Source of the DNA: Nitrospiraceae bacterium
GTDB taxonomy: Bacteria > Nitrospirota > Thermodesulfovibrionia > Thermodesulfovibrionales > UBA1546
Reading direction: 5' to 3'
DNA length: 5,653 bases
Assembly: GCA_003535475.1 (NCBI GenBank)
Contig: DOHC01000173.1
Coordinates: 1 to 5,653, forward strand
This document shows positions 1 through 5,652 of this stretch, in pieces (the first letter of the stretch is position 1; each line of letters begins with the position of its first letter). Made by a program: the position numbers and the translations under genes. Below the pieces are notes generated by a model that did no database searches, was not told where the DNA came from, and saw nothing but the letters and a program-made list of their open reading frames with translations.

Positions 1-252
1 TATAACATCATCGAGATCAAATTCATTACTTTCCTTTGCGATCTGGCAGTGAAAGACTATCTGGAATAGGAGGTCTCCAAGTTCTTCTTTTATCTTCTCA
101 GAATTCCCCTCGTCCAGAGCCTCAAGGACTTCATAAGTCTCCTCAAGAAGAAACGGCTTAAGAGAATCCCCTGTCTGCTCCTTATCCCACGGACAGCCCT
201 TATCACCGCGCAGGGCGGACATTATATCAACGAGTTTTTTAAGATTCGACAT
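1..252 (-). CDS. mazG: MazG-family nucleoside triphosphate pyrophosphohydrolase (N-terminal part, runs off window)
   Basis: Partial gene: 84 codons are present and the 3' part lies beyond base 1. MazG enzymes hydrolyse (d)NTPs to NMP and pyrophosphate in the cytoplasm, as house-cleaning or to modulate the stringent response. The visible part has the family hallmarks: [14 protein letters not shown] at residues 14-27, the metal-binding EExxE as EETYE at 37-41, and ExxD as ELGD at 57-60, followed by LLFQIVFH. The ATG at 250-252 is chosen because the family usually starts only about ten residues before the CPWD motif. No clear Shine-Dalgarno precedes it. It is transcribed away from the small plus-strand gene and is separated from the hydrogenase operon by that gene, so it is probably an unrelated housekeeping neighbour. 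The family call is secure. Whether the protein has one or two MazG domains cannot be seen. Confidence 0.93.
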   Translation of the reverse strand, partial: MSNLKKLVDIMSALRGDKGCPWDKEQTGDSLKPFLLEETYEVLEALDEGNSEKIKEELGDLLFQIVFHCQIAKESNEFDLDDVI

Positions 253-420
253 TTCACTATGATAGCAGATTAATTAAATACCTTCCATGAGGCTGTGTCT
301 GTCTTTCGGCAATATTAAACTACCTTTGTAAGACTGCAAGCGTTCGTTCAATATATTATGACATTACAATTTCTCAGGCGGGGCTATCCGCTCCACTTCG
401 TTGCAACTTCAGCCACTATT

Positions 421-436
421 TTGACAGACCCGTCAA
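421..436. promoter_or_regulatory. Candidate operator: inverted repeat TTGAC-N6-GTCAA
   Basis: Perfect 5-bp arms TTGAC (421-425) and GTCAA (432-436) flank a 6-base centre. The geometry recalls CRP/FNR-superfamily sites, which have 5-bp arms and a 4- or 6-base centre, but the arms match no specific regulator I can name. The left arm overlaps a TTGACA that could be a -35 hexamer, with CTTAAT 16 bases downstream at 443-448. A repeat this short can occur by chance in a region of this size. Confidence 0.2.
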
Positions 437-490
437 CCTTGCCTTAATCCAAACACGGCCTCCTGTAGACCATTTGAAGTGTGGCAAACA

Positions 491-519
491 TTGACATTAA
501 GGCTTCACAGATTTATTCT
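491..519 (+). promoter_or_regulatory. Putative sigma70-type promoter for the small plus-strand gene
   Basis: A perfect -35 hexamer TTGACA (491-496) is followed after 17 bases by TATTCT (514-519), which matches four of the six -10 positions including the first two and the last. Transcription would start near base 526. That leaves only about 16 bases of leader, just enough for the ribosome-binding site at 526-534. Confidence 0.4.
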
Positions 520-525
520 TAATAA

Positions 526-534
526 AGAGGAGGG
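526..534 (+). promoter_or_regulatory. Strong ribosome-binding site fixing the start at 542
   Basis: AGAGGAGGG ends 7 bases before the ATG at 542-544. It is the best Shine-Dalgarno match in the window. It decides between this ATG and the in-frame GTG at 479, which has no comparable site and would add 21 residues that do not look like protein. Confidence 0.75.
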
Positions 535-541
535 CAGAGAA

Positions 542-742
542 ATGAGACACATTCATAAATATACATCTGTTTCCCATCCCGGCATTACATCCGAAGCGAT
601 GTCTCTTGGCATCAAAGCGGCAGAAATCAGAAGATGCGAATCATGCAAGAAGGAAATGACGTTTATCCAGATAAAAAAGGATAAATGGATTCCGCTGTTT
701 AAAGATGAAGCTGCTGACGAACAGAACATACTCTTAGCGTAA
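542..742 (+). CDS. Small CxxC protein of unknown function (66 aa)
   Basis: I do not recognise a named family. The predicted protein is 66 residues, basic in the middle and acidic near the C-terminus, with no signal peptide or membrane segment. Its clearest feature is one cysteine pair, CESC at residues 32-35, followed by KKEMTFIQIKKDKWIPL. That layout resembles small zinc-ribbon-like proteins in which a CxxC knuckle is followed by a beta hairpin ending in a K-W-x-P turn. A second cysteine pair is absent, so metal binding would need dimerisation, His ligands or a partner. Support for a real gene is the excellent Shine-Dalgarno, an adjacent promoter-like sequence and a stop 9 bases short of the convergent hydrogenase gene's stop. 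It is not in the hydrogenase operon, and a functional link is unproven. Confidence 0.6.
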   Translation: MRHIHKYTSVSHPGITSEAMSLGIKAAEIRRCESCKKEMTFIQIKKDKWIPLFKDEAADEQNILLA

Positions 743-754
743 AACACAGTTTTA
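740..754. repeat. Short inverted repeat spanning both convergent stop codons
   Basis: TAAAAC (740-745) and GTTTTA (749-754) form a perfect 6-bp inverted repeat with a 3-base loop. The left arm includes the TAA stop of the small plus-strand gene and the right arm includes the TAA stop of the hydrogenase large subunit. The stem is AT-rich and would be weak. It lacks the GC stem followed by a T run expected of an intrinsic terminator, so it is only a possible bidirectional termination or 3'-end element. Confidence 0.25.
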
Positions 755-1999
755 GTGCACCGAACACGAAAAACACGGGTCATATGCCCGTACGAGCATC
801 TCACACATGAGAATCAGTTCATCTTCCGGCTTATCAATATTTTCAGTCACAAGCTTTTTGAGAGACTCTTCAAGATTAAGAAAGTTGTGCGCTGTCGGCG
901 TTACGATGTTTGCCTTTGTTATTACTCCTCTCCTGTCTATCTCATAGTAGTGATAAAGCATCCCGCGCGGCGCCTCTGTCAAAGCAGAGCCGGAGCCTTC
1001 CCTCACCTTAAAATCAGCAAAGTAATCTTTTAACGAAAGCCCTCTGAGAAGTGCGGCGCACTCCTGCAAAGCATGGACTATCTCAACAGCCTGTGCAAGA
1101 TTATTCAGGAAAGGGTTGGTGCCCCCTTTAAGCCCAACAGTTTCAGAAGCCTTTTTTGCATCAGGCAAGAGATTATCAAATCCGAGATTAATCCTTGAAA
1201 GCGCTCCTGCCATAAGAGAGCCTCTATCCTTTATAATTGTCCTCTTTGCATTTGAGTAAGGAACTTCGTCCTCAATAAAATAAGATGCGTATTCATGTTC
1301 CTTGATATTCAGCCCCTTTGTTGATGAAATCATGCCCTCGTTTATCGCATATTCACCTTTACCTTTCAGCGCCACGAACTCCGCATTGTTTTCCAGAGCA
1401 GGGCATTTGAGCTCCGACACCATCTTTAATGTTTCAAGCGCATCCCCATGCAGAGATTCAAGTTCCTTTACAGCCTTCTCTATGTCAGCCTTTAACGGAA
1501 CCTTTGTAAAACCGCCAACAACCATCGAGACAGGATGCAGCGCCCTGCCTCCGAAAAGAGCGGTAATGCTGTTCGCTGCTTCCTTTAATCTCAGAAATCT
1601 CTTAATATCTTTCTCAAAATGCGGCAGCATCTCCACAACGGAATTAAGCCTGAAAAAATCCGGAAGCACAAGGACGTAAAGGTGCGCAAGATGGCTTGAG
1701 AGAATCTGGCTTAAGGCGAGTATCTTTCGTATCCTTTTAACTTCAGTAGAAGGCGTTAAGCCGAATGCATTTTCCATTGCCCTTATCGCTGTTGTCATAT
1801 GGGACACAGGACATATCCCGCATATCCTTGCGACTATGTCTGGAACCTCGTCAAATTTCCTTCCCACAAGAAAACCTTCAAAGAAACGCGGAGGCTCCCA
1901 GATATTAAGCCTGAGTTCTTTGAGTTTTCCTTCCTCTATCTTAAGCTTTAGAGAACTCTCACCCTCAACGCGGGCTATGTAATTTATATCAATCTTCAT
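752..1999 (-). CDS. hydA: Cytoplasmic [NiFe]-hydrogenase large (alpha) subunit, group 3b/sulfhydrogenase type
   Basis: Catalytic subunit of 415 residues that would carry the NiFe(CN)2CO site and interconvert H2 with protons and electrons. Visible motifs are RVEGE at 10-14, the first nickel-binding pair in RICGICPVSH (Cys60 and Cys63), GRALHPVSMVVGG at 151-163, EAPRG at 342-346 and the second pair DPCFSC (Cys409 and Cys412). The protein ends SVH with His415 as the last residue, so the C-terminal peptide normally removed by a maturation protease is absent. Length is normal for group 3. The ATG at 1997-1999 is preferred over an upstream TTG at 2029 because GGAG lies 7 bases before it and the family starts close to RVEGE. 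It overlaps the small-subunit gene by 11 bp and is the last gene of the operon. No signal peptide is present. The hydrogenase call is secure; the 3b subgroup rests mainly on operon content. Confidence 0.96.
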   Translation of the reverse strand: MKIDINYIARVEGESSLKLKIEEGKLKELRLNIWEPPRFFEGFLVGRKFDEVPDIVARICGICPVSHMTTAIRAMENAFGLTPSTEVKRIRKILALSQILSSHLAHLYVLVLPDFFRLNSVVEMLPHFEKDIKRFLRLKEAANSITALFGGRALHPVSMVVGGFTKVPLKADIEKAVKELESLHGDALETLKMVSELKCPALENNAEFVALKGKGEYAINEGMISSTKGLNIKEHEYASYFIEDEVPYSNAKRTIIKDRGSLMAGALSRINLGFDNLLPDAKKASETVGLKGGTNPFLNNLAQAVEIVHALQECAALLRGLSLKDYFADFKVREGSGSALTEAPRGMLYHYYEIDRRGVITKANIVTPTAHNFLNLEESLKKLVTENIDKPEDELILMCEMLVRAYDPCFSCSVH

Positions 2000-2762
2000 A
2001 CACCGTCTCCACTGCTTTTCTGAACTCAATTGTATCAGCGCCGAACTCTGTAAACTTCCTTATGATGTCATCCCGCGATATTCCCATTGCCTTAAATTTT
2101 TTCGCAAGCGCAGGGGCATTCGCCTGCTTCATAGGCCCGAAGCACGAATAACAAGCCCTGTTCATTGAAGGGCAGAGCGCACCGCAGCCTGCATTTGTCA
2201 CAGGCCCCATGCACGGCATATTATCCGCGATCAGAACACACAGATTGCCTTTCAGCTTGCACTCGATGCAAACGCTGTACTGAGGGAAATCAGGCTTCCT
2301 TCCTGTCAGAACAGATGTAAGAGCTTCGTATAAATCCCTCTCAGCAGGAGGGCATCCCCTTATATAACCGTCCACTTTCACATACGCATCCACTGCATGG
2401 GGTTTAATTGAATGTATTGAAGAGAGATTTTTGTAAACTCTCTTCTCAATCTCAAGTTCCGGCGTTGTTGCCTTTATAGCAGGGATGCCGCCGATTACCG
2501 CGCATGAACCTACTGCAAAAAGCTTTTTGCTCTGCTCTCTTATCATCTTCAGCTCATCAACCTGCCATGCCTCTGTTATTGTGCCTTCAACAAGGGCTAT
2601 GTCAAACGGCCCTTCGGGAATACCTTTCCGTGAAAGCAGTTTTATAAATACAAAATCGAAACTCGCAAGCACCTCAGGGACATGTTTATGAACATAGGCA
2701 AAAAAATAAGAACATCCCATGCAGCATGAATACTTAAAGAATCCAAGCCTGAGTTTATTCAT
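1989..2762 (-). CDS. hydD: Cytoplasmic [NiFe]-hydrogenase small (delta) subunit
   Basis: Electron-transfer subunit of 257 residues, of the NADH:ubiquinone oxidoreductase 20 kDa family. It pairs with the large subunit and should hold three Fe-S clusters. Proximal-cluster ligands are Cys14 and Cys17 (SCCMGC at 12-17), Cys87 in GSCA and Cys137 in RGCPP. A second set of eight cysteines (165, 168, 175, 184, 193, 197, 204, 207) fits two further 4Fe-4S clusters, as in cytoplasmic group 3 enzymes. There is no Tat signal or C-terminal anchor, so it acts in the cytoplasm. Cys13 is an extra cysteine next to a proximal ligand, where the family usually has Ser. The ATG at 2760-2762 follows the gamma gene by 3 bp, with GGAG 11 bases upstream (2774-2777). 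Its end overlaps the large-subunit start in ATGAAGATTGA, which suggests coupled translation and matched amounts of the two core subunits. Confidence 0.95.
   Translation of the reverse strand: MNKLRLGFFKYSCCMGCSYFFAYVHKHVPEVLASFDFVFIKLLSRKGIPEGPFDIALVEGTITEAWQVDELKMIREQSKKLFAVGSCAVIGGIPAIKATTPELEIEKRVYKNLSSIHSIKPHAVDAYVKVDGYIRGCPPAERDLYEALTSVLTGRKPDFPQYSVCIECKLKGNLCVLIADNMPCMGPVTNAGCGALCPSMNRACYSCFGPMKQANAPALAKKFKAMGISRDDIIRKFTEFGADTIEFRKAVETVYED
2007..2010 (-). promoter_or_regulatory. Ribosome-binding site fixing the large-subunit start
   Basis: GGAG on the minus strand lies 7 bases before the ATG at 1997-1999, inside the last codons of the small-subunit gene. It decides for this ATG over the TTG at 2029 and indicates initiation coupled to the end of the upstream gene. 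Confidence 0.6.
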
Positions 2763-2765
2763 AAG

Positions 2766-3575
2766 TTACAGCACTCCATCCGGCAGCCCGCGCACTTCTT
2801 TATATGAAAATACAGGGCCGTCTTTGCACACAAATAAACCTGAATGCTGGCAGTGCCCGCACTGGGCAATCCCGCACTTCATCCTTCTTTCAAGCGATAC
2901 ATAAAGCGATGACTGTGACATGCCATGAATGATAAGCCCCCTGCATATAAAACGCATCATTATCTCAGGCCCGCAGACAAAAGCAATTGCCCTTTCAGGC
3001 TTTATCTTCACCCTGTCAATCAAATCAGTAACAAGGCCGATGTGATGTTTCCATCTGTCCGGTTGAACGGCTTCGTCAACTGTCAGATAAACCGCTGTCT
3101 TTTCCGCCCATTCGTTAAATTCATTCATAAACAGCATATTTTTTTCATCTCTTGCCCCGTAGATAAGGCTTACATCACCAAATGATTCTCTCTGGGCTAA
3201 GACTGTCTGAATAACAGGCCTGAGCGGTGCAAGCCCCACACCTCCTGCAATTATGAGAATATCTTTCTTCTCTGCCTTCTTAACAGGCCAACCCCTGCCA
3301 TAAGGCCCCCTGAAGAAAAGCTCATCGCCTTTCTTAAAATCCTTCAAAAAATCTGTTACCCTTCCAACGGACTTTATCGTGTGCTTAAAAGAGCCGTCCT
3401 GCATAATTGCGCTCAGGGATATGGGCGCTTCGCCAACACCCGGGTAACCTACCATATTGAACTGCCCCGGTTCTGCGCGAAATGGAAACTTTGTTGAGAG
3501 GGTATATGTCTTAACCCCCTCTGCCTCTGTCTTTATGTCCTCTATCCTTGCCGTCAACGGTCTAAGCGGGTTCAT
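2766..3575 (-). CDS. hydG: Hydrogenase gamma subunit, FAD/NAD(P)-binding with C-terminal 2Fe-2S
   Basis: Flavoprotein of 269 residues from the ferredoxin-NADP reductase superfamily (sulfhydrogenase gamma and PyrK-like branch). It would exchange electrons between the hydrogenase Fe-S chain and NAD(P)H. In order: an FAD-binding beta barrel with PGQF at 36-39 and PISLS at 51-55, the form that replaces RxYS in this branch; a nucleotide-binding half with AGGVGLAPLRP at 110-120 and GARDEKNMLF at 140-149; CGPEIMM at 201-207; and a C-terminal 2Fe-2S loop with Cys234, Cys239, Cys242 and Cys250. NADH versus NADPH preference cannot be read from the sequence. The ATG at 3573-3575 overlaps the end of the beta gene by 14 bp and has only a weak GA-rich ribosome-binding site, so coupled translation is likely. 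The symbol here means the hydBGDA gamma subunit, not the radical-SAM HydG of FeFe-hydrogenase maturation. Confidence 0.94.
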   Translation of the reverse strand: MNPLRPLTARIEDIKTEAEGVKTYTLSTKFPFRAEPGQFNMVGYPGVGEAPISLSAIMQDGSFKHTIKSVGRVTDFLKDFKKGDELFFRGPYGRGWPVKKAEKKDILIIAGGVGLAPLRPVIQTVLAQRESFGDVSLIYGARDEKNMLFMNEFNEWAEKTAVYLTVDEAVQPDRWKHHIGLVTDLIDRVKIKPERAIAFVCGPEIMMRFICRGLIIHGMSQSSLYVSLERRMKCGIAQCGHCQHSGLFVCKDGPVFSYKEVRGLPDGVL

Positions 3576-4617
3576 ATCTCTGTATCTCTTTTGTTATCTC
3601 CGTAAGGTCAATCCCAGTCGGACACCATGTTATGCACCTGCCGCATCCGACAGTCGCTGAAACTCCGTACTGATTTGTCTGATCTAATTTATGCGTAACA
3701 AACTGCCTGAGCCTTGCAGCCCTCCTCTGCCTGAAATTGCCTCCGTGGACTTCTGCAAATCTTATATCCTGACACGCATCAAAACACCTGTACCTTGTAA
3801 CAGTTTTAAGATCCATGCTCATCTCATCTCTCAGGTCATAGCAAAAACACGTCGGGCATACCATGACACAGTTTGCGCATGAGAGACATTTCTCTTCCGC
3901 TGTCTGCTGCCAGACAGGGTGTTCCATGTTCTCCGCAAAAATATTGTCAAGCCCTGAAACATTTATAGTTTTTGTAAATTTACCCTGCATTGATTTTTCT
4001 TTCTCTGCTTTAACCCTCATCTCATCCCTGCCGGCGACTCTGCCTTCAAGCCCGAATAATTCCTCTGCCTCTCTGCTTTTTATCTCTACGAGATATTCGT
4101 TTTCAAAGTCGGTGAGGAGCATATCATAGCCTGATGCTGCATGAAGAAAAGGCCCGGCGCCAACCGATGAGCAGAAGCAGTTCTCTGAGACGCGTGCGCA
4201 GTTCAACGAGATGATTACAGTATTTTTTCGCCTTGCTTCATAATGCGTGTCTTTAAACGTACGAAGAAATATCCTGTCAAGATAGAGTATCGCATTTACA
4301 TCGCAGGGATGCACTCCTACAATTACCTGCTTTTCTGCAATCGGAGCAATTTCATCTATTGTTATCTTCCCATTCATAGCAAATCTGAAAAGCTCTTCAT
4401 TCGGTTTATAGAGAAAAAGTTTACCCGGAGATAGCATGGTGGTTCCATATTCCATAAAAAGCTCTTCTGAAGAATCCACTTCCTTAAAAACAGCATGATT
4501 GCCTGTTTTGACAGGGCCTATAAGCTTGTAATCTTTCTTCAAAGAATCAAGCCACAGGAGAAAAGCCTTTTTGGGAATCAGACGTTTAAATTTTTGGAAA
4601 GTGCGTTCCCCAGTCAT
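3562..4617 (-). CDS. hydB: Hydrogenase beta subunit, 4Fe-4S dicluster electron-transfer protein
   Basis: Protein of 351 residues related to sulfhydrogenase HydB and sulfite reductase subunit AsrA, which carry electrons between the gamma flavoprotein and other sites and are linked to sulfur reduction in archaeal enzymes. The first two thirds include VGVHPCD and a cysteine-rich stretch (NCARVSENCFC at 139-149). The C-terminal part has a ferredoxin motif CLSCANCVMVCP (Cys244, 247, 250, 254) and later VGCGRCITWCPTGID (Cys325, 328, 332). In the second motif the expected first cysteine is Thr322. The start is uncertain: ATG 4617 has a modest GGA site 6 bases upstream, while ATG 4632 adds five residues but has AAGGG pressed against it. 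Either start lies inside the end of the GAF gene, overlapping by 32 or 47 bp in another frame. The family call is secure; a sulfur-reducing role is inference. Confidence 0.93.
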   Translation of the reverse strand: MTGERTFQKFKRLIPKKAFLLWLDSLKKDYKLIGPVKTGNHAVFKEVDSSEELFMEYGTTMLSPGKLFLYKPNEELFRFAMNGKITIDEIAPIAEKQVIVGVHPCDVNAILYLDRIFLRTFKDTHYEARRKNTVIISLNCARVSENCFCSSVGAGPFLHAASGYDMLLTDFENEYLVEIKSREAEELFGLEGRVAGRDEMRVKAEKEKSMQGKFTKTINVSGLDNIFAENMEHPVWQQTAEEKCLSCANCVMVCPTCFCYDLRDEMSMDLKTVTRYRCFDACQDIRFAEVHGGNFRQRRAARLRQFVTHKLDQTNQYGVSATVGCGRCITWCPTGIDLTEITKEIQRYEPA

Positions 4618-5641
4618 ACCATTTCCAGACATCCCTTGTCAGGTCTTTATATTCGGTTTTTATATGCTCAAACAGGCGTGCATTTTCTATTGCGATAGCG
4701 CCCTGACATGCAAGGGCAGAAAGAAAATCTATCTCTGACTCACTGAAGGTATAGGGGATAGATGTGTATACCCTGAGGACTCCTATTGCTTTCCCCCTGA
4801 CAGTAAGGGGCAGAGAAAGAAGCGACATTATGCCTTCACTTATTATCTCATCTGGATACTGAAGCCTTTTGTCCTTCCTGATGTCAGGCACTGATACAAC
4901 ATTACATTTGAGACATTCTCTGTCTATAGGGCTCTTCGCAACTTCAACTGGTCCTTTTTCCAGATATGCCCTGCTCAGGCCGTAAGCTGCCTTGACCTCA
5001 AGCGTCCCTTTTCCCTCGTCAAGAAGCCTGATTGACGAAGCCCTCATCCCCAGTGTCTTTGCTGCATTTTCTACTATCATCTGAAGAACTTCCTCGAGGG
5101 AAAGTGTTGAACTTATTGACTGTGATATTTTTATCAAGGCACGCATTTCATCCCATATCCGCGCCCTCTCCGCAAGTATGCCTCCCAGAAATGCAAGCGC
5201 CCTGAGCTTCTCTATCTCTCTTGCAGTAAAATCATGAGGCACCGCCGTATATACCCTTACAACGCCTATAGCCCTCTTATCTGCCATAAGCGGAACGCTG
5301 AGAACCGATTTGATGCCCTCTCTCTTAGCCTCTTCAAGATAAAGGACATGAGGCTCTTTTAATATGTTTTTGGTCTTTACAGCCTTTCCTTTAAGAACCT
5401 TCTGATCAACAGGGTGTTCCTTCAGGATAACAGGGCCTTTTTTCAGATACTTCCTGCTCAAGCCATATGCAGCCACGATCTCAAGGGTCTGATTCTTTTC
5501 ATCAAGCAGCCTGATTGTTGAGCCTTTAACATCCATAATCTCTGTGATATTTTTTGCGAGGATGTTCAGGGTATTATTGAGATCGCGCGCCTTAGCCAGA
5601 TCACCGCAGAGAGCGCACGTATCGTCTTGTTGTCTCTTCAT
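4586..5641 (-). CDS. Tandem GAF-domain protein leading the hydrogenase operon
   Basis: Protein of 351 residues with two GAF domains (about 20-162 and 182-323), a fold that binds small ligands, haem, Fe-S or nucleotides in sensors. Residues 41-162 and 202-323 align without gaps at about half identity, sharing IRLLDE, AAYGLSR, KGPV, AIGV and RVYT, so the pair arose by internal duplication. The N-terminus has a CxxC (Cys9, Cys12). No kinase, cyclase, helix-turn-helix or other output domain is present. The C-terminus ends with a short acidic helix and an aromatic tail, DVWKWYDWGTHF at 337-348. The ATG at 5639-5641 has AGGG 7 bases upstream (5649-5652). As the first visible gene of the operon, overlapping hydB, it probably senses a redox or metabolite signal for the hydrogenase or binds the complex. 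That role is inference. No transmembrane segment is seen. Confidence 0.9.
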   Translation of the reverse strand: MKRQQDDTCALCGDLAKARDLNNTLNILAKNITEIMDVKGSTIRLLDEKNQTLEIVAAYGLSRKYLKKGPVILKEHPVDQKVLKGKAVKTKNILKEPHVLYLEEAKREGIKSVLSVPLMADKRAIGVVRVYTAVPHDFTAREIEKLRALAFLGGILAERARIWDEMRALIKISQSISSTLSLEEVLQMIVENAAKTLGMRASSIRLLDEGKGTLEVKAAYGLSRAYLEKGPVEVAKSPIDRECLKCNVVSVPDIRKDKRLQYPDEIISEGIMSLLSLPLTVRGKAIGVLRVYTSIPYTFSESEIDFLSALACQGAIAIENARLFEHIKTEYKDLTRDVWKWYDWGTHFPKI

Positions 5642-5648
5642 AAAACAA

Positions 5649-5652
5649 CCCT
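5649..5652 (-). promoter_or_regulatory. Ribosome-binding site of the GAF gene
   Basis: AGGG on the minus strand lies 7 bases before the ATG at 5639-5641 and supports that start. Only 12 bases upstream of the gene are visible, so the operon promoter and any further upstream genes are outside the window. Confidence 0.5.

Larger units (their letters stand above)
253..541. other. Non-coding divergent intergenic region
   Basis: These 289 bases lie between the divergently transcribed mazG and the small plus-strand gene. I find no convincing gene here. It holds two TTGACA hexamers on the plus strand (421-426 and 491-496), a 5-bp inverted repeat overlapping the first of them, and an 8-bp palindrome GTTGCAAC at 400-407. 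On the minus strand a weak candidate promoter for mazG reads TTGCAG, 16 bases, TAATAT (about 313-340). The stretch around 376-410 is more GC-rich than its surroundings and resembles no element I can name. Confidence 0.6.

Noticed and set aside
376..441. GC-rich intergenic stretch that looked like a possible integron attC or small repeat element
   Set aside because: No RYYYAAC and GTTRRRY core pair is present on either strand, and no imperfect hairpin of attC type could be drawn. A single copy in the window gives no repeat evidence.
479..541. Upstream GTG extension of the small plus-strand gene (21 more residues)
   Set aside because: There is no ribosome-binding site before the GTG at 479, the extension overlaps the promoter-like sequence, and the ATG at 542 has a near-perfect site.
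755..1033. Plus-strand reading frames inside hydA and the other hydrogenase genes
   Set aside because: They lie antisense to well-supported genes, have no recognisable motifs and look like shadows of the real coding frames.
2000..2029. TTG start extending the hydrogenase large subunit by ten residues
   Set aside because: The extra residues do not fit the family N-terminus. The ATG at 1999 has a properly spaced GGAG and gives the usual short lead to RVEGE.
3400..3430. Absence of the classic RxYS FAD motif in the gamma subunit
   Set aside because: PISLS at residues 51-55 is the normal variant in the sulfhydrogenase gamma/PyrK-like branch, so it is not a defect.
2766..3575. Confusion with HydG of FeFe-hydrogenase maturation
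   Set aside because: The protein has FAD, NAD(P) and 2Fe-2S motifs and no radical-SAM CxxxCxxC. It is the gamma subunit of a NiFe enzyme.
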